From a bacterium (GTDB lineage Bacteria > Armatimonadota > Abditibacteriia > Abditibacteriales > Abditibacteriaceae), in assembly GCA_004172935.1 (NCBI GenBank), contig SDZD01000011.1, forward strand, positions 62,001-126,000: a stretch of DNA of 64,000 nucleotides. Direction: 5' to 3'. The position numbers were made by a program, and so were the translations under genes. The notes beneath the pieces are model-generated. The model worked only from the letters and a program-made list of their open reading frames with translations, made no database searches and had not been told where the DNA came from. Positions 23,936-32,824 of this stretch are shown here, piece by piece; positions within the stretch are counted from its first letter, which is position 1, and each line of letters begins with the position of its first letter.

Positions 23936-24691
23936 ATGAGCCAAAACAATCCGCTGCGCGTGTTGGTGTGGGACGAGAACCCCCCGCACGCCGATAAGGC
24001 GATTTATCCCGACGGCATTCGCACCGTCATCGCCGACGCGCTCAACCAACTCGGCGCAGGTCAGATTAAAGCCGATGCTGCCCATCTGGACGAACCAAAT
24101 CAAGGCATTACAGCCGAAGTTTTGGCGAACTACGATGTGCTATTGTGGTGGGGTCATGCCCGCCACGGTCAGGTCGAAGATTCGGTTGCCGCACTGGTGA
24201 AAACCGCCGTCCATGAGAACGGATTGGGCTTCATTCCATTGCATTCGGGGCACTACTCGAAGACTTTCAAAGCCGTGCTGGAATCAACGGGCGATTTGAA
24301 GGGCGGTTGGCGCGAAATCGAAGGCTTCGAGGCTGAAGAGATTACGGTTTGCGCACCACGCCACCCAATCGCCGAAGGAATCGAAGATTTCGTTCTGGAC
24401 GCCGAAGAGATGTATGGTTCGCCATTTGGAGCACCACCCTATCAGACACTGGTTTTCCAGTCGTACTTCCCGCACGGCGGCGAGTATTTCCCCTGTGGCT
24501 TCACGCTGAGCGTTGGCAAGGGTATCGACCCCGATTTCCAATCGGGTGGTGGCAAGGGCGCCAACCAGGGCGAAGGCGCGGGCCGCGTGTTCTACTTCCG
24601 TCCCGGCCACGAGACGGTGGGCACCTACCACAACGCGACAGTGCAAAAAGTGCTGAAGAACGCCGTGCTGTGGTGCGGACGGGCGGTATAA
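23936..24691 (+). CDS. thuA: ThuA-family protein (trehalose/sugar utilisation)
   Basis: 251-aa class-I glutamine-amidotransferase-like fold. Seen: LRVLVWDENPPHADKAIYPD at the N-terminus, VLLWWGHARHGQVED, LGFIPLHSGHYSKTFK, and GAGRVFYFRPGHETVGTYHN near the end, all characteristic of ThuA/trehalose-utilisation proteins. In rhizobia ThuA helps convert trehalose to 3-keto derivatives; many homologues act on other keto-sugars. It is divergent from the SRAP gene. Start at the first ATG, 23936. Confidence 0.9.
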   Translation: MSQNNPLRVLVWDENPPHADKAIYPDGIRTVIADALNQLGAGQIKADAAHLDEPNQGITAEVLANYDVLLWWGHARHGQVEDSVAALVKTAVHENGLGFIPLHSGHYSKTFKAVLESTGDLKGGWREIEGFEAEEITVCAPRHPIAEGIEDFVLDAEEMYGSPFGAPPYQTLVFQSYFPHGGEYFPCGFTLSVGKGIDPDFQSGGGKGANQGEGAGRVFYFRPGHETVGTYHNATVQKVLKNAVLWCGRAV

Positions 24692-24790
24692 AACCGCAGC
24701 CAACGGAATGGCCCTGACGGAGTCGGGCACCCCGCCTTCGCCGACAAATAGCGCCAGTCGTTATCGCACTTCCTGTGAAAATGGCGGCGT

Positions 24791-24825
24791 AAAGGCGAGA
24801 CCCCAAAAAGGGGCCTCGCCTTTTT
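24791..24825. terminator. Bidirectional terminator between thuA and flippase gene
   Basis: AAAGGCGAG-A-CCCC / GGGG-C-CTCGCCTTT with an AAAAA loop and one mismatch, flanked by T-runs. It separates convergent genes. Confidence 0.8.
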
Positions 24826-24839
24826 GTTTTGGCGTTGGG

Positions 24840-26399
24840 TTATTTGGTGCGTTTGCGTTTGACGCGAGAGAGCATGTCGTTCCAGAGGGCAGGGGCTAGG
24901 AAGCGCAGCAACACGAAATAAATTATGGTGCCTAGAACGACGGGGATAACGAGGTTAGCGAGTGGCGAATCGGGGAAGAGCCAACGCGCTAACAAGTAGG
25001 GGCCGACCTGCGAAATGCCGAACAAGGCGAAGGAGCCACCGAAGATGCCAAAAACGCTGCCGGGGCTGCCACCGATGGTTTTGACGGCTAAATAGACACG
25101 GAGGGGGCCAAATAAAGCGATGCAGATGGTAACAGCGCTCGCCATACCAACAGCACCGTAAAGACGGGCGGCGAAGTAGCCTGCGACGGCGAAAGTAAGG
25201 GCTTGCGCGATGCTCAGGGTGGTGAGGGTCGAGAAGCGCCCCTGCGCCTTCAAGAGCGCGTCTCCCGTGGTATCAACAACACGGATAGCCATACCGACGC
25301 TCAATATCATCAGAATCGGCGCAGCATCAGCCCAGTTCGCGTGGAAGAAGACGCCTATGAGCGCAGGAGAGACGATGCCGGGCAAAAGGCACAGCAGGGC
25401 GCCTACGACGGCCAGAGCGCGTATAGAGCGCATGTAGACATCAAGTTGGCGCTCACGTTCGAGATTGAGTCGCGAAAGGGCGGGCAACAGCACCGAGTTG
25501 ATGTTGTTGGAAAGCAGGAACAGCGTCTGCTGCGAGAGGTTGTAGGCGAAAGCGTATAAGCCCAATTCAGCGGGCAACACCAAACGACCAAGGATGATGT
25601 TATCGCCCTGCCACAGCACGAAATTACAGGCTCCGGCAACGATGAGCAAACCGATTCCGCTGAGCAGGTACTTCCATTTGGCCGACTCCAGTTTCAGATG
25701 GATTGGGGGACGGGCCACCGAGTAGAGGTACAAGCAGCGCCCCATAGGAATAAGCGCGATGGGGATAACGAACGAGAGCGCCCCTGCTCCAGCAGCCGCT
25801 AACCCGACAGTGATGAAAGACTGGGCGACGAGACAGGCGAGATTGAGCCGCGCCAACAAGTCGAAGCGCATGTCGATTTCGATTTTGGCCTGAGCCACAT
25901 TCGATAACGACATAAACATCGGTGACAGCAACGCGATACGCACCAGAAAGGCGAGATGGGGCCTTTGATAAAACTGCTCTAGAAGTGGCGAGAGTGCCCA
26001 CAGGAAGGTGTAGCCGCCCACGGCGGTACACATGGTAAGCCAGAAGGCCGAGTTGACACGGCGCTCGTAGTGTCTGGGGCGGCGCACCAGAACTTCGCGT
26101 GTGCCCGCTTCCTGCATCCAACCGACGCCGAGCGTGATGGCATAGGCAATGGTGAACAAACCCAGATCGGCGGGAGATAGAAAGCGCGTCCACAGCAACT
26201 GGGCTACGAGCGCGACGACTTTGGAAAGTACCGACTGGGCGAGCAGCCACACGAATCCCGTCGTGGTGCGCTTGCCAAGACCCGCATTGGAAGAAACGGC
26301 AGGAGAATCGTTTGTTGGAATTGTGACGGGGTCTGTTGAGGGAAGTGTGGCGGCGCTCAATTCGGGGCTAAGAGGTGTTCTCCTGAAACGTCGGGACAT
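24840..26399 (-). CDS. Oligosaccharide flippase / polysaccharide export protein (MOP superfamily)
   Basis: 519-aa membrane protein with 12-14 hydrophobic helices, resembling Wzx-like lipid-linked oligosaccharide flippases. Seen: an N-terminal hydrophilic Ser/Thr-rich tail, GFVWLLAQSVLSKVVALVAQ then LLWTRFLSPADLGLFTIAYA (first two helices with the PADLG motif shared by this family), and DNIILGRLVLPAELGLYAFAYNLSQQ in the middle. ALLKAQGRFSTLTTLSIAQA is typical of the second half. Probable role: moving glycan precursors to the outer side for envelope or exopolysaccharide assembly. Confidence 0.85.
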   Translation of the reverse strand: MSRRFRRTPLSPELSAATLPSTDPVTIPTNDSPAVSSNAGLGKRTTTGFVWLLAQSVLSKVVALVAQLLWTRFLSPADLGLFTIAYAITLGVGWMQEAGTREVLVRRPRHYERRVNSAFWLTMCTAVGGYTFLWALSPLLEQFYQRPHLAFLVRIALLSPMFMSLSNVAQAKIEIDMRFDLLARLNLACLVAQSFITVGLAAAGAGALSFVIPIALIPMGRCLYLYSVARPPIHLKLESAKWKYLLSGIGLLIVAGACNFVLWQGDNIILGRLVLPAELGLYAFAYNLSQQTLFLLSNNINSVLLPALSRLNLERERQLDVYMRSIRALAVVGALLCLLPGIVSPALIGVFFHANWADAAPILMILSVGMAIRVVDTTGDALLKAQGRFSTLTTLSIAQALTFAVAGYFAARLYGAVGMASAVTICIALFGPLRVYLAVKTIGGSPGSVFGIFGGSFALFGISQVGPYLLARWLFPDSPLANLVIPVVLGTIIYFVLLRFLAPALWNDMLSRVKRKRTK

Positions 26400-26468
26400 G
26401 AAAGGCGAACCAGTTTACCGCGTGCCCTTTCCCCTTTTTGTGCGCAACGGTTCAAACTGGGGGCCTCA

Positions 26469-27953
26469 ATGAACTTGCAGCATTATCTCGCCATTGATTT
26501 GGGCGCCGAATCGGGGCGCGTTATCGCCGGACGTTTCGACGGCGCACACCTCGAACTCGAAGAATTGCACCGCTTCCCCAACCGTTCGGCGTTCGCCAAC
26601 GGCACGCTGTATTGGGACGTATTGCGACTGTGGAACGACATCTCCGATGGACTCGCCAAAGCCGCCGACAAGGGCGAGATCGCGGGCATCGGCGCCGATA
26701 CATGGGGTGTCGATTTCGCGCTTTTGGACGAGCGCGGGCAAATGCTATCGAATCCGGTGTGCTATCGCGACGCGCGACACGACGGTTATGTCGAGCGCGC
26801 CGCGCAGACGGTTTCGAAACGCGAAATTTACGAACGCACCGGCCTTCAATTTCTGGGCTTCAACACGCTGTACCAGTTGCTCGCTCTCAAAGACCAGAAC
26901 CCGTGGGAGTTGGAGCGGGCGCAAACGCTGCTTTTCACGCCCGACCTGTTGCACTTTTGGCTGAGTGGCGAACGGAGCAACGAATATTCCATCGCCTCGA
27001 CTTCGCAGATGGTGGATGCGCGCGGGCGTTGCTGGGATGACGAACTGCTGGCACGCTTCGGATTACCACGCGACATTCTGGCGCCAATGGTGGCGCCGGG
27101 AGCCACCATTGGCACGTTGCGCTCGGATGTGGCGTCGCGGCTGGGTCTAAGCCCCAACACGCCCGTTATCGCGCCGGGGGGGCACGACACGGCTTCGGCA
27201 GTGTCGGCGGTGCCATTTACCGGGAGCGGCGAACATGCGGCCTACCTTTCGAGCGGTACATGGAGCTTGATGGGGTTGGAACTGAGCGAACCGCTCATCA
27301 ACGACCAGAGCTTTGAGTTGGGCTTCACCAACGAAGGTGGCGCATTTGGCACCATCCGATTTTTGAAGAACATCGCGGGATTGTGGCTGCTTCAGGAATG
27401 CCGACGCGACTTTTTGCGGCGCGGGCGCGAGTTTTCGTATGCCGAGTTGGCGCAACTGGCGAGCGAAGTGGGGAGCGGCGGGCCGTTCGTCGAGCCGGAC
27501 GAACCACGCTTTGCCAGTCCGGGGCAGATGCCACAGAAAATTAGCGACTTCTGCCGCGAAACCAACCAGAAAGCTCCCGAAAGCGCTGGCGAGTTCGCGC
27601 GTTGCTGCCTCGATTCGTTGGCGCTCAAATATCGCTGGACATTCGAGAAGTTGGAACTGCTGAGCGGACAGAAACTCGATTCGCTGTACATCGTGGGAGG
27701 GGGAAGCCAAAACGAACTGTTGAACCAACTGACGGCAGATTGCATCGGGCGCCCTGTCATCGCAGGGCCAATCGAGGCGACAGCGGCGGGTAACATTCTG
27801 GTGCAAGCCGTCGCGAGCGGCGCCATTAGCGGGGCATCGCAAGTACGCGATGTGGTGCGCAACTCCTTCCCCTCAAAACGTTTCGAACCCAACAGCTCCG
27901 AGCGCGCAGGCTGGGACGAAAAATTCGGGCGTTTTCAGCAAATGATGAATTAA
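26469..27953 (+). CDS. rhaB: Rhamnulokinase
   Basis: FGGY-family sugar kinase that phosphorylates L-rhamnulose. Seen: YLAIDLGAESGRVIAGRF (phosphate-1 loop), IAGIGADTWGVDFALLDERG (the rhamnulokinase-type D-T-W-G-V-D-F sequence), VCYRDARHDG, APGGHDTASAVSAVPF, YLSSGTWSLMGLE and the C-terminal LYIVGGGSQNELLNQLTADC. 494 aa fits RhaB. No rhamnose isomerase or aldolase is nearby. Confidence 0.93.
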   Translation: MNLQHYLAIDLGAESGRVIAGRFDGAHLELEELHRFPNRSAFANGTLYWDVLRLWNDISDGLAKAADKGEIAGIGADTWGVDFALLDERGQMLSNPVCYRDARHDGYVERAAQTVSKREIYERTGLQFLGFNTLYQLLALKDQNPWELERAQTLLFTPDLLHFWLSGERSNEYSIASTSQMVDARGRCWDDELLARFGLPRDILAPMVAPGATIGTLRSDVASRLGLSPNTPVIAPGGHDTASAVSAVPFTGSGEHAAYLSSGTWSLMGLELSEPLINDQSFELGFTNEGGAFGTIRFLKNIAGLWLLQECRRDFLRRGREFSYAELAQLASEVGSGGPFVEPDEPRFASPGQMPQKISDFCRETNQKAPESAGEFARCCLDSLALKYRWTFEKLELLSGQKLDSLYIVGGGSQNELLNQLTADCIGRPVIAGPIEATAAGNILVQAVASGAISGASQVRDVVRNSFPSKRFEPNSSERAGWDEKFGRFQQMMN

Positions 27954-27995
27954 TAGGCCATTGGTTTTGCTGGTCGGGAGTGGGAAAATTAGCGT

Positions 27996-28424
27996 ATGCC
28001 TTCTTCCCCTCCCCAAGCATCCCAATGCCCATTGTGTGGTCGGCTGAACTCGACTCAGCGCCCTCATTGCCGCCAGTGTGGCTATCGGTTGCCGTGGGCC
28101 GATGTGCTCGAAGGGACACCGCCACCACCGCGCGTCGCCGATGAACTGCCCGCCATTACACAGAAGTTGGAGAAGTGGGGCGCACTTCCCAAAGCCAAGT
28201 GCGCGTGCCGTTTTTGCGATGAACCGATTGAAATAGACGCACGCCAGTGCCCGCATTGCTTGCAATGGTTAGCCGCTCCAGGCAAAGAGATATTAGATCC
28301 CTGGCAAGCGGGCTTTCGCGATAAGGACGTAGAAAAAACGGATGTGATTAGCCCACGGGCGGGATGCTTTTCGGTGTTGGTAGTGCTAGTCGCGGGAGTG
28401 GTTTGGCTGGTGGGTAGTGTCTAG
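27996..28424 (+). CDS. Double zinc-ribbon membrane-anchored protein
   Basis: 142 aa. Two C4 zinc ribbons: CPLCGRLNSTQRPHCRQCG (residues 9-27) and CRFCDEPIEIDARQCPHC (about 70-87), with a Pro-rich linker. A single transmembrane helix (CFSVLVVLVAGVVWLVGSV) lies at the very C-terminus, so the ribbons face the cytoplasm. No further family. Ends at the terminator at 28432. Confidence 0.75.
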   Translation: MPSSPPQASQCPLCGRLNSTQRPHCRQCGYRLPWADVLEGTPPPPRVADELPAITQKLEKWGALPKAKCACRFCDEPIEIDARQCPHCLQWLAAPGKEILDPWQAGFRDKDVEKTDVISPRAGCFSVLVVLVAGVVWLVGSV

Positions 28425-28431
28425 ACAGAGA

Positions 28432-28461
28432 AAACCCCGCGTTCGAAAGAACGCGGGGTTT
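28432..28461. terminator. Bidirectional terminator
   Basis: AAACCCCGCGTTC/GAACGCGGGGTTT, 13-bp stem with a GAAA tetraloop, between the convergent zinc-ribbon and TraR/DksA-like genes. Confidence 0.88.
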
Positions 28462-28467
28462 AGTGTT

Positions 28468-28974
28468 TTATTCGCCTTCGGACATCGCCTGCATTTGGGC
28501 GGTGAGGCTGGCCCAGGGCAGTAGTTCGAGGCGCGATTTGGGGATTGGCTCGCCCGACACGTCGCAGATGCCATAGGTGCCGTCCTGAATTTTTTGCAGG
28601 GCGTGGTCAATGGCTGTCATGGTTTCCTCGATTTCTTCTTCAACGCTCATGTCCATTTCTTTGTCCATGAGGCTGGAGGCGAGATCGGCGGTGTCTTCAT
28701 CGCTGTCTGGGTCTTCGGGCAAGTTGCCGTCAGCATCGCTCGACGAGCTGCGAAGATACTCGCGTTCTTCTTCGAACTTAGCGATTTCCTCGAACAAACG
28801 GTCGCGATAGTGAGCGACATCGAGGTCTTTGCGTTGTTGGGGTGGGATGACATCCGCCTGATTGATAGCTTCGGCAGACGAAGCATCGCCACCAGTTCCG
28901 ATGAGACTGGCCGAAGCCGTTTGCGATTTGCGCTTACGCGGCGAGAGCGAGTCGTCTTGATCTTTAATTGCCAT
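28468..28974 (-). CDS. TraR/DksA-family protein with degenerate zinc finger
   Basis: 168 aa from ATG 28974; an open frame reaches 29067 but overlaps the upstream gene. The N-terminal third is charged and Ser-rich, then a helical hairpin (LDVAHYRDRLFEEIAKFEEE and SVEEEIEETMTAIDHALQKI) precedes DGTYGICDVSGEPIPKSRLELLPWASL, the DksA/TraR signature. Of the four zinc-binding cysteines only the first remains. Such proteins bind RNA polymerase via the secondary channel; acidic residues EDPDSDEDTAD lie in the loop where DksA has its tip. Last gene of the cytochrome c operon region. Confidence 0.8.
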   Translation of the reverse strand: MAIKDQDDSLSPRKRKSQTASASLIGTGGDASSAEAINQADVIPPQQRKDLDVAHYRDRLFEEIAKFEEEREYLRSSSSDADGNLPEDPDSDEDTADLASSLMDKEMDMSVEEEIEETMTAIDHALQKIQDGTYGICDVSGEPIPKSRLELLPWASLTAQMQAMSEGE

Positions 28975-29015
28975 AAACGTATAAGTACCCTTCACTCGCT
29001 CAAATCGTGCCGAAC

Positions 29016-30314
29016 TTAATGCTCGTTGGGCACCGATGCAAGCGAGTCTATTAACTGCTTTTTCCACGCGGCGCGTTGGTTCTGGTAAGTTGCCTCATCC
29101 ACCTGTTTGGCTTCGAAGGCATCATCCAGATCGGCTATTTTCTGAACCAACTCGCGGCTCGACGAATCGAGCCGGGGAGCAACAGCAAAGCCGTTGAGTG
29201 GTGAGAAACCGGCATTTTCCTCGCCGCGCGGGGAAGTGTGCGAGTTAACGCTTACATTTTCGCGGCGTTCCGCACGTTTTGGTTTCAGGAGCGCAACTGG
29301 CAAAAATAAACACATCGCGACGACCAATCCGGCGAATCCCCAGAACAGGCTCGACACTGGCCGCGAAATTTTCACTTCGAGTTGTTGGCCCGCCGGAACA
29401 GCGGGGCCAGTCTGCGCGGCACCGGGCATTGCCATCGGCGAACCGATGGAGTTGACGATGCGGGTTTCGGTTTTACCGTCGATGGGCAACTGCTGTGGCC
29501 CTTCGGGGCCGAGCAAAGGCGCATTGATCTGCAACTCTTTGTCTTCGGTTTCGCGGGCAACGAAAAAGAACTTCGTTGGATAGGCCGCTTCGCGCGATAA
29601 ATCGACGGTTTTAGCCCACGGCAATTTGGATGGCCACGCCACATCGTAGGAGTAGATGATGGCGTTACGAGTGCCGTATGCGGCGGGCGTAATTGGCATG
29701 ACAATGCCCCAGCCATCAGTTGTACGCTCAAGTTTTGCATCGCTGTTAGGCATATCGAGCTTGAGGTTCTGGGCGATTTTGGGAACATTGAGCAAAACCG
29801 AGATTTTGCGTTTGCCAAAGCCGAGATAGGTCAGGGTCGAGGGGTTCTCGACCACGATACGCTCGATACAATGCAAGCCAGTCGCCGTCGATTTGATGGC
29901 AAGGTGGTGAACCTGAAAATCGAGCGGAGCGGCGTTCGGCTGGGTGGTGGTATCGAAGACCAGCAAATCGACTTTTTGCGGATTGACGGTGATGCCAACC
30001 TGCTTGAGTCGCTGTCCACCATCGTAGGCGACCGTCCAGTAGGAGTAACCCTGATGCGGAACGTTGGCGAACAACAGCTCTTTGTTGCTCAGATCGCGCG
30101 TAGGGAAAGAGAATTTTCCTTTGGCGTCGGTGGTAGTGGAAGCGATGACGGTGCGAGCGTCATTTTTACCGGAGCTGAGCAGTTGGACGGTTGCGTTGGG
30201 CAACACGGCGTTTTTATGGGAGCCGTCGCGCGCTGTGCCTGAGATAGTGACGGGTGCGGCGCTTGCAGCAGTGGCACCCAGGAGAAAAGTCGAAAGTAGA
30301 AGTTGGAATTTCAT
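29016..30314 (-). CDS. Exported protein with carboxypeptidase-regulatory-like N-domain, in the ccm operon
   Basis: 432 aa from ATG 30314, which gives a signal peptide (MKFQLLLSTFLLGATAASA then APVTISG). Upstream the frame is open to 30638 but lies antisense-free inside the ccmI-like gene in another frame. The N-terminal domain VTISGTARDGSHKNAVLPNA / KGKFSFPTRDL resembles a CNA-B/carboxypeptidase-regulatory beta-sandwich. The middle is beta-rich without a family. Residues about 330-350 form a transmembrane helix (LFWGFAGLVVAMCLFLPVAL), and the C-terminal DLDDAFEAKQVDEATYQNQR is similar to the short CcmI-like helices. Probably a cytochrome maturation accessory. Confidence 0.6.
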   Translation of the reverse strand: MKFQLLLSTFLLGATAASAAPVTISGTARDGSHKNAVLPNATVQLLSSGKNDARTVIASTTTDAKGKFSFPTRDLSNKELLFANVPHQGYSYWTVAYDGGQRLKQVGITVNPQKVDLLVFDTTTQPNAAPLDFQVHHLAIKSTATGLHCIERIVVENPSTLTYLGFGKRKISVLLNVPKIAQNLKLDMPNSDAKLERTTDGWGIVMPITPAAYGTRNAIIYSYDVAWPSKLPWAKTVDLSREAAYPTKFFFVARETEDKELQINAPLLGPEGPQQLPIDGKTETRIVNSIGSPMAMPGAAQTGPAVPAGQQLEVKISRPVSSLFWGFAGLVVAMCLFLPVALLKPKRAERRENVSVNSHTSPRGEENAGFSPLNGFAVAPRLDSSSRELVQKIADLDDAFEAKQVDEATYQNQRAAWKKQLIDSLASVPNEH

Positions 30315-30345
30315 GGTGTTTGCGAATACAAAGCAAACCGTGATT

Positions 30346-30675
30346 TCAGGAGCGCTTCTTGCGTCCTCGCGCAATAAGAATTTCGGCTTCGAGCGCCAAT
30401 TCCGCGCGACGGGAGCGGCGGAAGTTCCAGATGATGCGTTCGATGTTAGTGAGTTGGGGTTGAGGAAGGTGGGCCGCGTTTTCCATTTGGGCACGCCGTG
30501 TTTTCCACTCGGCGTCGTCAATTTTTCCCAAATCGTGGTCGAGGTCCAGTTCCTCCACGCCGGGAATGTAATTGACGGCGTGGATGGTGCGGCTGGAAGG
30601 CCCAGCCCACAACGGCATAAAGATGTAAGCGAGGGCAACGATGCCCAACAAAGCGGGTAACAGCAAGTTCGTCAT
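30346..30675 (-). CDS. Small CcmI/CcmH-like membrane-anchored protein
   Basis: 109 aa with one N-terminal transmembrane segment (LLLPALLGIVALAYIFMPLW), followed by a charged region (GVEELDLDHDLGKIDDAEWK) resembling the start of CcmI-type cytochrome c biogenesis factors. The L-x-x-D-h-x-x-G-K-I-x-x-x-E-W motif is typical. Its ATG overlaps the ccmF stop codon, so it is coupled to it. No TPR domain follows, so it is a truncated-type CcmI. Function inferred from place. Confidence 0.6.
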   Translation of the reverse strand: MTNLLLPALLGIVALAYIFMPLWAGPSSRTIHAVNYIPGVEELDLDHDLGKIDDAEWKTRRAQMENAAHLPQPQLTNIERIIWNFRRSRRAELALEAEILIARGRKKRS

Positions 30676-32768
30676 GCCACCAACTCCGGTTCGCGTTCGG
30701 CTTTTTTAGAGGTGGGGGTGTTGCCACGATCAACCACATTGCGGCGAGGCGGAATGAAGGCCACCAAAGTACCGAGAATGAAGAACGCCTGCGAAATCCA
30801 TATCCACATCACCAATGGGTTCATGTAGGCCTTAATGGAGGCGCTGTTGTCTTTGGTGTCGTAGCCGTCGAGAACGAGGTACAAATCGTTGGCGGGCGTG
30901 GAACGGATGGAGGGACGGCGGGCCGATTGGCCTTCTTCGTCTTTGGTTTGTGGGTCGCTGGCAGTGGCCGCCGCAAAGAAGTCGATGTGCGGACGCATGG
31001 GGCGGTCATTTGGAGTGACCTGACCGTTATCGTCGAAGACGGTAACGCGCGCCGTCATCTGGTCGCGCAAGTGAGGGTCGAGTTTTTCGGGTCGCTCCAA
31101 ACCATCGAAGCGCAACACATATTCGGAGTCGCGGTTGGCGTCCTTGACGCGCATACGCTCGCCCTTGTGCAGCAAGATGGACTGGGTTTCGACCTTGAAG
31201 AGCGAGCTGCCCGTCAGGCCAATAAACATGACCGCCACGCCAAGGTGAACGATGTAGCCACCATAGCGCGCGGGGTTAAACGAGATGAGGTCGGCACTGG
31301 CATCGAGAACCGACGAGTTGCGCTTTGCGCGTAGCGCTTTGATGCCACGGAAGAACTCGAAGCCAATCGCCATAAAGACGAAGAACGACAGGGTGAAAGC
31401 CGTCGCAGCTCCGGTGCGCCACTGTGCGAGGAACCACAGGATGGGCGAAAAAGCCAAAGTCCACAAAACGGGGAACTTGAGGACTTTCCAGATGCCCGAA
31501 ATGGTGGTGCGACGCCAGGCCAACAGAGGGCCGATACCGGTCAGCGCGAGCAGCAACAGGCCCAGCGGCGCCATCGTGGTGTTGAAGTAGTCTTTGCTGA
31601 CGTTGACGCGCTCGTTGCCGATGGCGTCGGACAGAGTGGGATAGACGGTGCCGAGCAAAACCGCGAGGGTGCAGCCGAGCAACAAGAAGTTGTTCAGCAT
31701 GAAAGCGCCTTCACGCGACAGAACGGACTCGATTTTGGCGTCGCTGACCAGTTCGGAGCGGCGCCAGTAAATGAGGATCATCGTCGCGACGAGAGCGAAG
31801 CCCAAGAAGCTGAGGAAGTAGCCGCCAACGCCTGATTCAGCGAACGAGTGGACGCTTTGCACCACACCAGAACGGGTGAGGAAGGTGCCAAACACCGACA
31901 ACAAGAAGGTGAGGGTAACAAGCGCGATGTTCCAGTTTTTGAGCAAACCGCGACGCCCTTGCAGCATGATGGAGTGCAAGAACGCTGTGGCCGATAGCCA
32001 CGGCATCAAGCTGGCGTTCTCGACGGGGTCCCAGGCCCAGTAGCCGCCCCAACCGAGGGTTTCGTAGGCCCATACGCCGCCCAAGACGATACCAACTGTG
32101 AGGACAATCCAGGTGAACAGCACCCAACGGCGAATGAGAGCCACCCATGCTTCATCGAATTTGCGATGAAAGAGCGCAGCGACAGCGAAAGCGAAGGGAA
32201 CCGTGCAACCGACGTAGCCAATGTAAAGCGTGGGCGGGTGAATTTGCATCCAGTAGTTCTGAAGCAGCGGGTTCATGCCGCGACCATCTTGAGGGATTTG
32301 CTCCATGACCACCCAAGGAGAGGCGGAGAAAGCGACGAGGCCCGCGAAGAACAGGGTGGTGGCGCAGATGACGCTGGTGGCGATGGGCGACAGCTCCTGG
32401 CCGGAACGGCGTCCGCCGCGCGACACGAGAATGCCGTAGGTGGCCAGCACGAACGTCCATAGCAGCAGCGAGCCGCCCTGCCCGCCCCACAGAGCGGAAA
32501 TTTTGAATGGCAGCGGCTGAGCGCGCGACGAGTTCTCCCACACATATTGCAACGTGAAGTTGTTGGTGAGGAACGCAAAAATCATCAGAGCACACGCCGC
32601 CGCGACGAAGGCCCACGTCACGAACGAGGCGTTGTGCGCGGTTTCGAGCCATGCGGCGCGCTTGCTATTGGCAGCGCGATGATAGGAAAACGCCGTTGCG
32701 CCGATATTGAGCGCACAGGCCAGCATCGCCAGTAACACGAGCCAATGCCCAAGAGTAGCTATAAGCAT
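30672..32768 (-). CDS. ccmF: Cytochrome c heme lyase subunit CcmF
   Basis: 698-aa polytopic membrane protein that, with CcmE, delivers heme to apocytochrome c. Seen: the WWD-domain WGGYWAWDPVENASLMPWLS, conserved histidines and the blocks LLQNYWMQIHPPTLYIGYVG, RSGVVQSVHSFAESGVGGYF and RYGGYIVHLGVAVMFIGLTG, all typical of CcmF rather than CcsA. A large soluble beta-rich loop near the C-terminus (KVETQSILLHKGERMRVKD) also fits. Start at 32768 is the first Met. Encoded after ccmE. Confidence 0.95.
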   Translation of the reverse strand: MLIATLGHWLVLLAMLACALNIGATAFSYHRAANSKRAAWLETAHNASFVTWAFVAAACALMIFAFLTNNFTLQYVWENSSRAQPLPFKISALWGGQGGSLLLWTFVLATYGILVSRGGRRSGQELSPIATSVICATTLFFAGLVAFSASPWVVMEQIPQDGRGMNPLLQNYWMQIHPPTLYIGYVGCTVPFAFAVAALFHRKFDEAWVALIRRWVLFTWIVLTVGIVLGGVWAYETLGWGGYWAWDPVENASLMPWLSATAFLHSIMLQGRRGLLKNWNIALVTLTFLLSVFGTFLTRSGVVQSVHSFAESGVGGYFLSFLGFALVATMILIYWRRSELVSDAKIESVLSREGAFMLNNFLLLGCTLAVLLGTVYPTLSDAIGNERVNVSKDYFNTTMAPLGLLLLALTGIGPLLAWRRTTISGIWKVLKFPVLWTLAFSPILWFLAQWRTGAATAFTLSFFVFMAIGFEFFRGIKALRAKRNSSVLDASADLISFNPARYGGYIVHLGVAVMFIGLTGSSLFKVETQSILLHKGERMRVKDANRDSEYVLRFDGLERPEKLDPHLRDQMTARVTVFDDNGQVTPNDRPMRPHIDFFAAATASDPQTKDEEGQSARRPSIRSTPANDLYLVLDGYDTKDNSASIKAYMNPLVMWIWISQAFFILGTLVAFIPPRRNVVDRGNTPTSKKAEREPELVA

Positions 32769-32793
32769 GAGAAAATGGGTAGTTGCAAAACGA

Positions 32794-32823
32794 AAGAGGA
32801 GCGACGCTGGCGCCGCTCCTCTT
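32794..32823. terminator. Hairpin after ccmE
   Basis: AAGAGGAGCG/CGCTCCTCTT with an interior region able to pair further, placed directly between the ccmE stop and ccmF start. On the minus strand it is followed by a short U-containing stretch, so it may reduce but not stop transcription into ccmF. Confidence 0.6.
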
Positions 32824-32824
32824 C

